Notes: a model not told the origin generated them from the letters alone. DNA of 64,000 nt from Fulvia fulva (GCF_020509005.1 NC_063018.1:2294001-2358000); one strand, 5' to 3'. Positions 37,502 to 51,060 are shown, numbered from the stretch's first letter. A program made the numbers and translations.

Positions 37502-40500
37502 AGTACTAACTCTACGTACTTTAATATCGACTTTACGTATAAGAACAACCTTAATATAATATAGCTACCTAATCCGTTAGGGCTAATATTAGTAGATAGC
37601 CGACCTACTAGTGACCTTATTACTTATAGAATAACGGTATAGATTCAGATCGGTAACTACGTAGAGACTAGGTCTAGCTACTACGTATTACTAGACTTCG
37701 ATATAGTCCTCGGCCGTCCCTAGTACGACGAGTATTAACCTACGTTCTACTATATGTTAGGAACTATAACTCTATTCTTACTATATTGTCGATAGAACTA
37801 TATACTCGGAACTAAACTAGTATACGTATAGTCTATTAACGACAAGGGTATTGTACTAAGAGGCGTTCTTTAGACCGAGATACTAGTACTAGAGAGTTCG
37901 CGACCTTAAGCCCTATCTAATTACGCTAAACCCTACGTAGAGGATAAATACGAACCTATAGTAGTATAGGAGATGTATACGACGAAAGTAGTAATACGAC
38001 ATACCGTCGACACCTACGATAAACCGGAACCGTCTTACTACGTCCGCTAGCTACTACCCGCCGATAGGGTTAAAACACTTAAGCGCCTAGCGCATCGAAC
38101 GAAGAAAGAACTAAAGGTCAAGACTAAGCCGGAGATCGATATCAAGCCTATTAATATAGAAGTACTTTGGTATATAAGCCGGAGGAAGGGCTATAAAGTA
38201 TATATAATATAGATGTTTAACCTAAAAGAAAATCCTAATAAGTAAGTCGCGCGAGACCCGCTATCCGCGTATATACTAAAGGCTTTCGGTATAAGAGCGA
38301 AGCCTATACTAGGAGGTAGCGCGGCGATATTAGTAGATACTAATACTTAAGAAAACATAGACAGATAGGAGGAGCCCCGGGGTAACTATATCTAGCGGCA
38401 ACTTAACGCCTCTACTATATTAGCTAACGACTATTAACGTTTTACAAACGGTAAGGACAAAGACTAGGATCCTATCCCTTTGTTACTAGTAGAGTTTAGG
38501 GAAATGGCTAGGCTATTCAGCCGTAAGGAAGTAGATAAGGTCCTACCGCGACGACCTAGCGTAGACTATAAGATCAAGCTAAAGAATAGTTAGACACCGC
38601 TATTTTGAAGACTATACTCCTTCTCTATACGAGAGAACGAGGTGATTAAGAAGTAGATCGACGACTAACTTGAGAAAGGTTTTATTTAGAGAAGCGTATT
38701 ACTAGTAGTAGTACCTATTCTAATAGTTAAAAAGCCGGGTAGAGGGCTACGAGTATACGTAGACTATAGAGCTCTAAACGCGCTTACGACGAAGAGTCGC
38801 TACCCAATTCTACTATTTTAAGAGACCTTAGATCGTATTACTAGCGCGTAATAGTTCACTAAACTAGATGTTATCGCTACGTTTAATCGTATCCGTATTA
38901 TAGTAGGAGACGAGTAGAAAACGGCCTTTACTACTAGATATAGGCAGTTTAAGTACGTAGTTATACCTTTTGGACTATATAATATACTAGGAACGTTTTA
39001 GTCATTTATAAACGATATACTAAGGGAGTTTCTAGATGACTTCGTGTTATATTACCTTAATAACGTACTTGTCTTCAGTAAGATAAGAGAAGAGTATGTC
39101 TAATATATCCTAAAGGTCCTACGAAAGCTAGATACCGCCGGGCTCTAGTTAGATATTAACAAATACGAGTTCTTTAGATACGAGACTACGTATCTAGGTG
39201 TCATTATTATAAATAAGGGCATCAAGATAGACCTAGCTAAGATTAAATACGTTAAGAATTAGCCTATACCCGCGAATATTACCGACATCTTGTCGTTTAT
39301 AGGGTTTACTAACTTCTACTATAGGTTGATTAAAGATTTTAGTAAGATCTACTTGCCTATAACGAAGCTTACGAAGAAGAATGTCCTATAGGACTAGTCT
39401 CTAGTATATTAATAGTCGTTCGAGGTATTAAAGTAAGTATTTATCGATACGCTCACCTTAAAACACTTCTACCTAGGGCGAGAGACTATTCTAGAAACAG
39501 ATGCCTTAGATTACGTAATAGTAGTAGTACTCTTATAACGTAACGAGCGAGGAGCGTTATATCCTATCGCTTATATATCTAAGAAGATAGATCCCTAGTA
39601 CTATAACTACGATATCTACGATAAGGAGCTCCTAGCTATTATATAAGCTTTCGAGGAATAGTAACTAGAGCTAACTATTAACGAATACCGTACCGACGAT
39701 TATAAGAATCTACTAGACCCGGAATCTAAGGATAAGCCGACGCTTATATACTCCGATTATAAGAACCTCGAATAGTTTATAAGTACGAAGCAATTGAACC
39801 GTAGATAAGCTCGCTAGGCCGAGTTTCTCTCGTAGTTCTTCTTTAAGATCGTCTATAGGCTAGGAGTTTAAGGTACTAAGCTAGACAGCTTAACCCGACG
39901 TTTATAGGACTTACCGAAGCCTAGAGATCTAGATGACCTACGAAACTAATAGTAGTATTAGGTATTACTAGGCCTAGATCGTATCCTAAACCTATTGTCT
40001 ACTAGAGTATTATCGGTATATACTAATAACGTTATAACCCCGCTTACGACCGCTATTCGAGGACTCTATACGTAACTAGAGGCTAAGGAAACCGTTTAAT
40101 AGCTAGAACGAGATGATCTATATACCTTACTAAGGAAGTACCGTATCGATAATCGTTATATAGTCCTAGTCGGAGGCATAATATATATTAAGAATATATA
40201 TAGTAGTTATAGCCTATTCGTTCCTCCGGAGTTAGAAGACAATCTAGATAAAGGTGAAATCCCGGTACGTACTCGTATCGTATAGGCTTTCTACGACTAT
40301 ATAGTAGCTAGTTACTTAGGGGACGAGAAGACGTACAAGTTAGTAGCTCGTAACTATACCTAGCTAGGCATCGTACGATTTATTAAGAGCTATATACGTA
40401 CCTACCGCGCTTACCGTATAAATAAGAACACTAATATCTAGTACCTAGGGCTATTAAGACCGCTACTAGTACTATTTAGCGCTTAGGAGGATATCTCTAT

Positions 40501-41880
40501 TAACTTCGTAGTCAAACTACTAAAGGGAACAAGCGTAGTCGACGGACAAATGTACGAGAATATTATAACCGTTATATACCGCTTAACTAAGGAGCGACAT
40601 ATCATTCCTATTACCTCGATAATAGTAGAGTATTACGTACTAGCATTCCTTAAGTACGTGTTTAGTAGACATAGGCTCCCGAAGTCTATTGTCTCGGATC
40701 GTAGTACGTAATAGGTTTCCGTATTCTAGTATAGGATATACGCGCTACTTATTATTAGTCGAAAGCTATCTTCGTCGCTCTACCTAGAAATAGATAGACA
40801 GTCGGAGAACACGAATAAAGTAATAGAGTAATACCTACGTATCTTTATTAACTATACCTAGGACGACTGGCTAGATTAGACTCTATTAGCTAAGTTTATA
40901 GTAAACAATATAGTGTCCGTAATAATAGGCGTCTTACTGTTCTATACTAATACTAGGCGTAATCTAAGGTTCTCTAAGTTCGACTTAGACTTGCCTATAC
41001 TACTAATACTACACAAATAGCGACTAGACGCCGAGTCCGCGGACAAGTTTACGGCTAGGATATAAGAGATATACTAATACTTACGATAGTGGATAGCCTT
41101 AGTATAAGTAGTCTAAGCTAAGTACGTAAACTAGACGCGTATACCTATACTACGGTACGCCGAAGGCGACGAAGTATAGGTAAGTACTAAGAACTAGACG
41201 ATAGAGAGACCTTCTCGTAAGATAGACGTAAAGTAGTCTAGACCGTACGCGATTACGGAGGTACTACTAGGTAACACTTATAAACTAGAGCTCCTACCTA
41301 CTTTAAATATCGACAATCGCTTCTACTTATACCTTCTTATACTAGTTTATCCGCCGGCTATAGGACAGATATAACCCGTACTACTACCGATCCGAATTGT
41401 CGACGACGAATAATACGAAACCGATTCCGCCGAACCCGATTAATAGGAAGTTAAGCAAATTCTAGACTATAAGAAGAGATAGCCGCGAGGACTAACACCG
41501 GTAGGAGGTAAACAGCTATATTAGGAATACCTAGTGAAATACATTAGATATAATAAGCTATTCTATAAAGCTACGAACTAGGTTATCGAGACCGCCGCCG
41601 CCTCCGTAGCCGACTTTTACTATAACTACCCGAGAGCGACTAAGCTACCTAGTTTTTAACTACCTATAGACTAGATACCAAATAAGAATGCTATAGGCAT
41701 ACGTATAGCGCGCTAACTAGTAAAAGTAGCGATAACTCTAATACCCGTAGAACGAGGCCTCCGGGCTTATAAGAAAGAGAGCGACACGTATAGTCTAATA
41801 GATAATAAGGTGTTTACGAAGGTAATAAAAGATGTAAGAGGAGAGGAGAGTACTCCGGAGCGTACTCTAAGATAGGGGGG
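37502..41880 (+). pseudogene. gypsy-B pol relic (protease to chromodomain)
   Basis: Protease region at about 37,560-37,750 (LDFDIVLGRP). RT at about 38,580-39,230 with [14 protein letters not shown] and, at 39,045-39,065, YYLNNVLVF, where both catalytic Asp of YLDD have become Asn (GATGAC to AATAAC). RNase H at about 39,450-39,800 with LETDALDYV. Integrase zinc region near 40,270-40,440 and core near 40,490-40,720 (LKGTSVVDGQ, then FLKYVFSRHRLPKSIVSDR). C-terminal chromodomain-like block at about 41,515-41,655 (YLVKYIRYNKLFYKATN, then ASVADFYYNYP). Inactive twice over, from stops and from loss of the active site. Confidence 0.87.
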
Positions 41881-41883
41881 TAG

Positions 41884-42068
41884 TGTTACTATACCGGCGT
41901 ATATTTACTTAAACCCGCGGGTACGTACCTAGTCCTCGCGCCCGCTAACTAATCTAACTAGCGGCTTAGCGCCCGTATATAACTCTCGCGCCCTCCGCGC
42001 CTCCCTTAGATAGAGCATCTATTCGACTTGTACCTTACCCGACTACGTACTTATACCTACTTATAATA
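41884..42068 (+). repeat. 3' LTR of gypsy-B
   Basis: It is 185 bp, preceded by a G-run (41,875-41,880) like a polypurine tract. It starts TGTTACTATACC and ends TTATAATA (CA to TA), then the TSD ATAGT follows. Confidence 0.92.
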
Positions 42069-42975
42069 ATAGTATAGCTAACGGTACGGTCGAACTATCT
42101 AAATTAGATATATCGTCTCCCGTATTAATTATTAAAAAGCTAGGAGGCGGGCTTCGCGTCTACGTCGACTACCGCGCCCTAGATACTATTATAGTTAAGG
42201 ACCGATACCTAATACCTCTACTAAGGGAGACACTTAAGCGAGTTTCTAAGGCCGAGTAGTTTACTAAGCTTAATATCGTCGCCGTATTTAATAATATACG
42301 TATCCGTAAGGGGGACAAATAGATAACCGCCTTTATTACTAGGTATAGATTATACTAGTTTAAGGTCCTTCCGTTCGGCCTCTATAATAGCCCTAGTAGT
42401 TAGTAGCGTAAGATTAACGATATCCTCCGAGAATTCCTAGACGACTTTGCTATAGTATACCTCGATAACGTCCTAATTTATACGGACGGCCCCTTAAATA
42501 ATTATAGAGCTTACGTACGAAAGGTCCTATATAGACTACGGGATATAGGGCTACTAGTAGACATCGATAAGTATGAATTCTACGTTAAACGGATTAAATA
42601 CCTAGGCCTTATTATTACGACGGAGGGCGTTAAGATAGACCCTATAAAGATTGAAGCTATTATAAACTAGGAGGTACCTCGTAACGTTAAGGAAGCTCTT
42701 ACGTTCCTTAGCTTTACTAGATTCTATAGGAAGTTTATCTACGCCTTCTCTAAAGTAACCGCGTGCCTTATAGACCTTACGAAGATAGGTAAAAAGAGCA
42801 AAGTCGACGGCAAGGTAGTTAAGAAGCTACCCTTCGTATAGACCTAATAGTACAATATAGCCTTTAAGGAACTTAAGTAGCGCTTTAGCTAAGTAGGTAT
42901 ACTAGCCTATTATTAACTAGGCGAGGGTCTACTATCTTATATAACTATACTACCTATATCTAGCTACTATTACGT
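42069..42975 (+). pseudogene. gypsy-A pol relic, right part (RT, start of RNase H)
   Basis: This is the continuation of the gypsy-A frame after removal of gypsy-B. RT blocks are clear: [20 protein letters not shown] at 42,115-42,170, YRALDTIIVKDRYLIP, LPFGLYNSPS near 42,370-42,400, and YLDNVLIY near 42,460, where the second Asp of YLDD is Asn. Connection-domain sequence follows to about 42,860. It ends near 42,975 where LINE L4 begins; the rest of this element is not in the window. Confidence 0.82.
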
Positions 42976-43984
42976 ATAAGTATAGTAACCTAGAAACACG
43001 ATAATAAACGAAGGGGCGACAGCGTCGTAAAAGTAAAGAGCGCCCTCGAAAGGCGACGAATGAAGGGAGCGCGGAGCGACGACGCGCCCGGGAGAAACGA
43101 AATACGGAGTTTATCTACTATAACGACCATAATAACTATAAGCTACTAACTAGAAGAACTAGTATACGAAACACGGTATAGACATAGTAGAATATACCGC
43201 GATTATATACGAAATTATAGCTACCCTCGCGAGCGCTATTCTACTCTACGAACGCGCGATCCGTAGCCTCCTCGAGAGCTTAGCCAAAGCGATCTAGGAG
43301 CTACTACGGGCGACGAAGGCGCTAGCGCTAGTAAAGGAAGTAACGAACGCGGACCTCCTACGGGAGATCTAGGCGCTAGGAAGAGCTAGGCCGGCGACAT
43401 ATACCTAAGCGGCTATAGTAGCCGTAGAGTAACTAACGTACCGCGTTAGGCTAGTTTAGCGCGAGGTCACGATATATATAGACAACCCTAAAGAAAGGGA
43501 GCGGGTAGCGGTACTATTATACTAACGCCTCGTAGAGTAGGCGCGCTAGGCTAGTAAATAAGACATTATTATAGTCTAGAAGCTAAAGAGTAGAGACGTA
43601 CGCTATACGCTCGTAACTATAGCGGGGAGACCGACGCTACTATAGAGCGTAGCCTAGGCGGTTAAGGTACTAAACGCGAAGAGCGTAGCGCCGGTCGCGC
43701 TAGTATACTAGGCCCTTATATACGGTATCCGAGTTAATACCTTCCTAGTAGACACTAGCCCGGTAGCGATAGGAGAGGCTATCGTAAAGGATGACTAGGC
43801 TACTATCCTAGGCCTCGTTATTACCCGGGCGTACTAGCTAAAGAAGCCGGAACGAATAGAGCGGAAACACTCGACGCTTATACTCGTATTTAAGTATAAT
43901 AGTTAGAGGATCTAGGCTATAGAGAAGGGACTAGTCCTAGCCTACTCGTACTACTACGTTAAAAAGTACGACTATACCTATATA

Positions 43985-46924
43985 TTTTTTCATTTCATTA
44001 AGCTGTTGTAGTGCCCTTTGGCCTATGCAGCTATGCTATCTTGTTTTCGTATATATAGAGGGGAAACCGTGTTGGTGAAAACCCCTCCTCCTTCCCGCCT
44101 GTCTTTTCCTCCTAGTTGTTGTCTTAATTTTCCCTTGTTAGGGGTACGCTAGTGTCATGGGCCTGCCCTGATGACTACCCTATCTGCCACCCCCTAGCTT
44201 CCGCCTCTTGTCTATCCACTCCTCCGTCTCGCTAGCGAGGCTAAACTGCTGGAGGTAACCCTGCTGTAGTATCCACCGAGAGATTCGGCGAATGTTGCCT
44301 TTGTCCCTAATGATTGACTTGTAGTCTCTCCTTCCCGCTTGGTGCCTCCAATTTCCCCTGCCTCTCGCCCACTGCGGGCATCGTAGTAGTATATGTTCTG
44401 GGTTTTGCGATGGGTAGCCACACTGGCAGGCTGGGCTATAGATGTCTAGTACTCGTCTTCTAAACAGGTAGGCCCTTAACCCAATGTGTTCGGACCTGAT
44501 TTGGATCGCTATGCTTGCCTCGGCCCTTGTCAGGTCCCTATATAGCTGGTAATTGTGTCTCTGGAAGGCTCGGAGCGCTATCGGGCCTGTTGTCTTAGGG
44601 GGCTTCTTTTTCCAGTCCTGCTCCTATAGGCAGCTCGCTATCTGTTCCGCTAGGCTTTGGGTCTTAGCCTTGCTCCCGCCGGCCTGGCGAGTCCTACGCT
44701 CCTCCTCTTTTCGTGCTAGCCATTCGGTGCTTGTCTGTATAGCCGCAAAGGTAGTAAGGTCATCCTCTTTTTGGCTTGTCCTATGTCCGGCCCCTCTCCG
44801 GTAGTGGCTTTCTATCTTATTCTTTGCCTCCTAGATCGTAGTTTGTACTAGGTAACCTGTCGTCCTTGCCGCGTATTGAATTCTCATTCCCCGGATGTAC
44901 TGGCCGACTAGTGGTGTTCCTGTCTCTAGTTCTACCGTACTTGTTGACGTTGTCTTATATACGCCTAGTACCCTACGTAGGTTGCCTGCCTATGTCCTAT
45001 TTAGGGGTTGCTCTATCCGTTTCGGGATCGGCTTGCCTACGCCTCCTGTTCCCCAAATCTGTGCCCCGTATAGCATAGCTGGTCTGACGATCGCCTTATA
45101 CATTACTCTTGCCTTGTCGAATGTTGCTCCCTATATAGATGCCGTAAGTCTCTTTATCGAGGCCTCGTTGACTTGTACTCGGCTCTGGGCTTTCTTAACC
45201 TGTACATTCTAGCTTAGCTTCGGGTCGAGCCAGATCCCTAGTACTCGTAGCTCCGCTGATGGCTTTGTCTCGTAGCCTTAAATTCTTATCGCCGCCTTTA
45301 TGTTATAGTGTGTTCTCGCTTTACTGAAGTGTATAAGTTGGTACTTTTCAGGGGCGAACTGGGCACTATGCTTCTTTACCCACTCCTCGCATTTCTTGTG
45401 CCTATCTTCGAGGAGGCGACAGTTCTCTTCTGTCGAGTCTGACCAGGCTAGGATGTTTGTGTCGTCCACGAACCCCGATGCTGAGGTTTGCGGAGAGGTG
45501 AGTAGGGGGATTAGATCAGACATAAATATCAGAAACAGGATAGGGGAGAGAGTAGATCCCTAAGGTATTCCAGTCTCTGCCTTTACCGGGTCGGACGTGT
45601 ACCTTCCTAGGACTAGGTATGTCGTCCGTTCCTAGAGAAAGGAGTAGACGAACGTCGTTGCCTACTAGGGGATGCTTTTCTGCTGTAGGATATGTATTAG
45701 CCTTTGGTGTGAGACGTTGTCGAAGGCTCCTACGATGTCGAGGGATAGTAAGGACGCCGCTCGGTTCCTGCCGTAGTGCTAGAGGGTCTGAATTTGCTCC
45801 GTAATTAGCTCTATTGCTGTTAGTGTCGATCGCTAGCTTCTTCCCCCTATCTGTGTTACTAGGAGTACGTGGTTGTCCTCGGCTAGCTACGTAAGTCTCT
45901 AGGCTACTATCTTTTCTAGGACCTTCCCTATCGTGTTTAGAAGTGCGATTGGTCTATACGACTTAGGCTAAGTATAGTCCTCCTTCTATAGCTTACGTAG
46001 CACTACTATTATAGACTCTCTATACGGCTTCGGGTGATACCCTAGCCGTAGGTACGCGGTAAACAGGTTTGCTAGGCTCGGCGCGATCTCTTCTCTACAC
46101 TCTTTTAGTAGTATGTTTGGTATCCTGTCTAGGCCTAGGGCTTTCCGTCCTTTTAGCTTACTTATGACTCCTGTTACTATGTTAGAGCTAACCGCCTAAT
46201 CTATGTCCAGGGGTTCCGGGTATATGCTCGGGTCGATATCCGTAAGGTCTACCTCTACTTACGTCGAAAAGAAATGGTCGGCTAATGCTTTTGCCTTGCC
46301 CCGGGGCGTAGCCTAGGCAATCCCTTCGCGGTCTACGATTGGGGGGAAGTGAGGGGTTTGCTGCTCTTTAGGTAGTCGTGCCTATTTAGCAAGTCTCTAC
46401 ATCTGTTCCGGGTTTTCTATAACGAGCCCGATCGTCGCTCTCTAGTCCTATAGCTTGTCGCGTCTTATCTGTGCCTTCTTCTCTTGTGTCGCGCGACAGT
46501 ATTGCTCCCACGTCTCTTAGGTGTGCTCCTTCGTCCACTGTCGCCTTGCCCTTCTAGCCTCCCTTACCTTCGTAGAGCATTCAGGGGTCTAGAAGGCCTT
46601 CTGCTACGTTAAGGGCCGGAGTAACGGCGTATATTGTTCCGCTGCTTGCCATATGACCGAGGTAATCTGTTCCGCTACTTGATCTAGCTGAGCTGTCGTC
46701 TCGAGTTCTCTATACTGTGGTAGGTTCGCTATTAGGAAGCCTCGTATGTCGTCCTAGCGTGCCTTCTTCTAGTTACGGCGTGGTTCGCTTGCTAGCTCCT
46801 CTATCGCCTTCACCCCTAGCGTCGTTTAGATAGGGATATGGTCTGAGGAGGCTTCTAGCGCGTAGTTCGGTCGGCATTAGACTAGTCTCTCTTCAAGTTC
46901 TCGTGATAGAAAGCATAGGTCGAT
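43985..46924 (-). mobile_element. LINE L3, 5'-truncated, partly unmutated
   Basis: The insertion is bounded by a 15-bp TSD GACTATACCTATATA (43,970-43,984 and 46,925-46,939). The minus-strand 3' end has a T-run on the plus strand (43,985-43,990), the expected A-tail. It contains the 3' UTR, RNase H side, RT and the end of the endonuclease, cut at the 5' end, which is typical of incomplete target-primed reverse transcription. It is the same family as L1. RIP is uneven along its length. Confidence 0.9.
44150..46920 (-). pseudogene. L3 ORF2 relic (RT, downstream region)
   Basis: The best-preserved piece is a stop-free segment at 45,278-45,523 that includes SGFVDDTNILAWSD, the intact RT catalytic box, followed by EEWVKKHSAQFAPEKYQLIH. 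Upstream RT motifs can be read between about 46,150 and 45,550 with TAG interruptions, for example LSLDIVGAFDNVSH near 45,710-45,750. Downstream, about 45,200-44,200, the C-terminal region is readable and ends in a Cys/His-rich stretch near 44,420-44,330. Not functional because it is truncated and interrupted. Confidence 0.82.
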
Positions 46925-47559
46925 GACTATACCTATATAGTAACCTAGTACTTCCGGTACTAGAGATTCGGGTATACTATAAAGTATTATCGGTAGGAGA
47001 CCTACTACGGCTACTACGCGAAGGTATATAATACCCGCGAATACCCCTAACCTAAGATAAGTAAGTGCGCTAACTACAGCGGGGACTATAAGGCGTAGAT
47101 AGGCGGATATAGAGTAAAGAGATAGGTAGCGGAATAGGCGGTAGGAGCGCGCCTAGGTATACGCTAGGAAAGAGGAGGAATAGCGATAGTACTATACCGT
47201 CTAAGAGTCGACGCCGACGGCTTCTAGCCGGTTATATATAGGAGTAAGAAGAGGAGGCTAAATAGCGATAGACGCTTAATATATAGAGTAGGCCGACTAG
47301 CGCTTACCGACCCCCGGGCCTAGGGCCTCGGATAGACGCGCCTCGATACGACGATATTCCGCCCCTACGGAGGTAGTACGCCCTTACTAGTAGCTACGCT
47401 AGCAACGCCGGCCCCGCGATAGGATAACGAAGGCGAGGGCGAGGGCGACGAGGACGATAATATAGTAGTAAACCTACGGAAGTAGAATAGGGAACTATAG
47501 CTAATATAATAGTCTAACTATAAATAGTACGCTTACCTAGCTAACTATCGTATAGTATA

Positions 47560-50500
47560 ACGCTAATAAGAGTAAGGATAAGGCCTAGAAGCTACTCCTT
47601 AGCCTACTATACCCTAGCCGGTACTATATAGTCGCTATCTAAGAGTAGTAGATAAACGGAAAGACGATACTCGTAGACCCGAGATACTGCCTTATAGTAC
47701 CCTAAGGTAACTAGCCGGTAGCGCGGGTCTACTTCTACGTAAGTAAAGAAATCGCGATAATAACGTAGACGACCTATACCTACTCTAGTAATATATCCTC
47801 TCTACGGCTACGCCTTACCGACGGTAAGACAATAGCTATCTATAACGCCTATAACTCGTACTTAGTACCGGGCTCGATAGAAGACGATAGCTAGTCGGCT
47901 ACCCTCTACTAGCTCTAAGAAGCTCTCTAAGAGGAAGCTAATATATATATCCTAGTCGACGACCTTAACCTCTACTACCTAAGATAGGAAGGCGATAGCG
48001 TACTCTCGGCCTATAGCGCCGTAGACGCGCTTATCGGTCTAGTAGAGGTATCCGGCCTTAGCCTAGTACTTCCTATAGGCACGGCTACGTATTAGTAGAA
48101 AAATACGACCTAGACGCTTAACCTAACCTTCGCGATATAGTAGATAGCCTAGCGGACTATCTTCTACGATACGGACCTAGAACTCGATACCGGCTATCTA
48201 GACTACCTAGCTATCCGTACGACGTTTAACGTAATATATCTATAGGCGCTACTAGCCCTAGAACTACGGCCTTAGTAGAAGAGAGCGGACTAGAAGTAGA
48301 TTAATAAGGCACTAAAAGAACGAATAACGGCCCTCGTACCGCCGGTACCCCTCCGCTTAGAGGCGGAAATCGATACGGCGATAGAGAGCCTATAGTAGTA
48401 TATAGTAAGAGTAATCCGGGATAAGATCCCCTATACCCGACCCTCGAAGTACGCGTCGCTAGCCTAGTCGTAGGAATACGTAGACGTAGTCCGTATAATA
48501 GTAGCGGCGCGGCGCCGGTAGAACGAGATAAAATAGGACGCTATATACGCCCGATACCGCCGACTAGATAATAAGAAGGGTAGGATTATTAGGCGCTAGG
48601 GTAATATTACGTAGCGTAACGCCGTCCGTAAAGTTATAGAAGACTAAAGTAAGGTCTAGAAGCTCGCTAAGTAGGCGCGTACGAGGAAGCCGGAGACGCC
48701 GCTACTACTACTATAGTTCTTACCTATCCGTAATAGGTAAGGGGTCCTCTAGAAAGCCTAGTAAGGTAGAGCCGACGCGCTAGTAGAGGCGCTCTTCCCT
48801 CCTCCGGTTACTACCTAACTCGACGATATCGAAGGCTTCGTATACCTAACGGAGCTCGAGACTAGCTAAGAAGTAACGGAGGCGGAGGTACTAATAGTAC
48901 TAAAAGCGGCGCTACTAGATAAGGCCCTAGGACTAGATAAGATCCCTAATCGATTCCTTAAGTACTACCGCTAGACGCTCGCCCCGTACCTCGCGGGGCT
49001 ATTTACGGTATACCTCTAGTAGTTATACGTACCGACCCCCTTCCGGTACTCGAGTATAGTCGTCCTCCGTAAGGAGGGTAAGGCTAGATACGACATTAGG
49101 AAGGCCTACCGCCCGATAGCCCTACCTAGTACGATCGGTAAGGCGCTAGAGCGTATCGTAGCCGATCGTATCTCTAAGCTAGCTAAGGAGTACTAGCTCC
49201 TCCTAGCCGAGTAGATAGGAGCCCGACTAGAGCGGTCTACGACGACCGCCCTAGAACTCGTTACGGAATAGGTTTATATAATCTAGGTAATACGCCGATA
49301 ATAGGTCGCTACCCTACTATCCCTCGATATCTCGGGGGCGTTCGAAAAAGTTTCCTACGCCCGACTACTCTATAACCTCCGGGCGAAAGGTCTACCTAGC
49401 TAGCTCGTCGCGTTCGTTAAGTCCTTCCTTAGTAACCGGTCTACGTAGCTCGTCCTAGAGGAGTAGCGTAAACCTTAGATACGGCCTATAGAAACGGGGA
49501 TCCCGTAGAGCTTATCGCTCTCTCCGATCCTCTTCTTTTCTTTACCTCTACGCTCCTCCCGCTACTTAGGGGAAGCGCCGGCGGTACTAACTCCTATATA
49601 GACTTTGTTAATAATACGAATATCCTAATATATAGCGACTTAACCGAGACTAATTACCGCTAACTTAAAGCGGCGCTCGAGGTATATAACGAATAGGTAG
49701 CGCGGTACGAGGTAGTCTTTATACCTAAGAAGTACTAGATAATCTACCTTACGAGGACCCCGAAGAAGTATAATCTCTAAGCTACGATCGAGGCCGGGAC
49801 CGACGTAAGCTAGATTACTCTATAGCTATCTATCCGGGTCCTAGGATTCTAAGTAGATATATAACTCCGGTAGTACGCCTACCTAAAGTAGCTCCGGTAG
49901 CGGGGAGACTAGAACAAAGCCTTAGTTATACGCCTCGCGGCCTCTATATAGGGCGTAGCCTTCGTAAAGGTACGCTAGCTATATAGCTCTATCGTCCGAC
50001 CGGCGATTACCTTTAGGGTACTAGTCTAGTATCTATCCTACGCGACTAGCTAGATAAAGTAGATTCAAAACGTATAGAACGAATGTTTACGTAGGGCGAC
50101 CGGGGTATACCGTACTATATCGACGTAGGTCCTAGAAGCGGATACGTAGATCGCGCTACTAGACCTCTACCTCTAATAGCTCGCTATAGGCTATACGCTC
50201 TAGACGGTAAATAGTAAGGTAGGGAGCGATATCCGCGCGGCGTACTAGGCGATTACGACACGCCTTCGATCTATAGCGCCTAAAAAGAAGATAGGATTAT
50301 AGGCCTAGCGGTAGCTAGATACGTAATAAACCCCGATAGTAAAGTTCCGAGTATAGGCCCTAGCTAGTAGTATACTAGTAATAGGAGCGGGATAGGGACG
50401 CGAAGAACGGAAGGCTATAGCGAACGCGATCCGTAGATATATATAAGGAATCTAGAACGAGCGCTAGGAGAAAGGTAAAAGGCACCCGAACGGATAACTA

Positions 50501-51060
50501 CTACGGCGACGAGTATACCGACGAGGAGACGAGGTAGCGGCGAAGATAGGACCTATTAGCCGAGATAGGGTAATACTCTTCTAAGCCCTTACCCGCCTAT
50601 AGGTAATAGTCGCGATACTACTCCGCTCGGAATATATTAGCTTTAAGGACTATCTATATCCCCGAAAGGCACTAGGAGTAGATAGTAGCCTATATAAATA
50701 TAGACGTATCTAGACGCCGAAATACGTCGTACTATTCTACCTACGCTTTATAGAAGCCCGGTAGGTAACATGTCTTAAGGCTAGGGCTATAGACTTCTAC
50801 TATATAATAGGTATAGCGCGTAGGATACGAGTAGCGGTACGAATAGTAATACGGACCGGCCTACTATAGCAGTTCTAGATAGCGGGTAAGATAGTAGTAA
50901 GAATAGGGGAGATAGCTTAGGAGGAAGAGCTCTAGGAAGCCTTCGAAGGAGCCCTACCTATAGACGTAGTAGAACTCCGGTAGTACCGACGACTACGTAG
51001 GCGGGTAGACCGTAGCCTATAGCGACCCTAAGTATAGGAGGAATAGCGATAGGAGCACTA
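47560..51060 (+). pseudogene. L4 ORF2 relic (endonuclease, RT)
   Basis: The endonuclease-like part reads ILVDDLNLYYLR near 47,950, where GDFN has become DDLN. The RT part has DKALGLDKIPNRFLKYY near 48,915-48,965, AYRPIALPSTIGKALERIVA near 49,105-49,160, LLSLDISGAFEKVSY near 49,315, and the catalytic box DFVNNTNILIY at about 49,600-49,630, with both Asp changed to Asn through TpG to TpA. Downstream sequence to about 51,060 matches the position of the RNase H domain but is too decayed to read motifs. Inactive. Confidence 0.78.

Larger units (their letters stand above)
27653..42068 (+). mobile_element. Ty3/gypsy chromovirus gypsy-B (complete, nested in gypsy-A)
   Basis: Two 185-bp LTRs (27,653-27,837 and 41,884-42,068) bound the element, with TSD ATAGT at 27,648-27,652 and 42,069-42,073. 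Removing it joins the gypsy-A reading frame. Without the nested gypsy-C it is about 7.2 kb. It has gag, protease, RT, RNase H, integrase and a C-terminal chromodomain. RIP is saturating. Confidence 0.92.
43130..47400 (+). pseudogene. L4 ORF1 relic with zinc knuckles, interrupted 43,985-46,939
   Basis: The N-terminal helical part is at about 43,160-43,400. A nucleic-acid-binding domain at about 43,690-43,960 (YGIRVNTFLVDTSPVAIGEA, later AIEKGLVLAYSYYYVKKYDY) leads into knuckles right at the L3 insertion point and beyond (FRY-RFGYTIKYYR near 46,960). Cys and His appear as Tyr. Removing L3 and one copy of the 15-bp TSD restores the frame across the join. Inactive. Confidence 0.7.
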
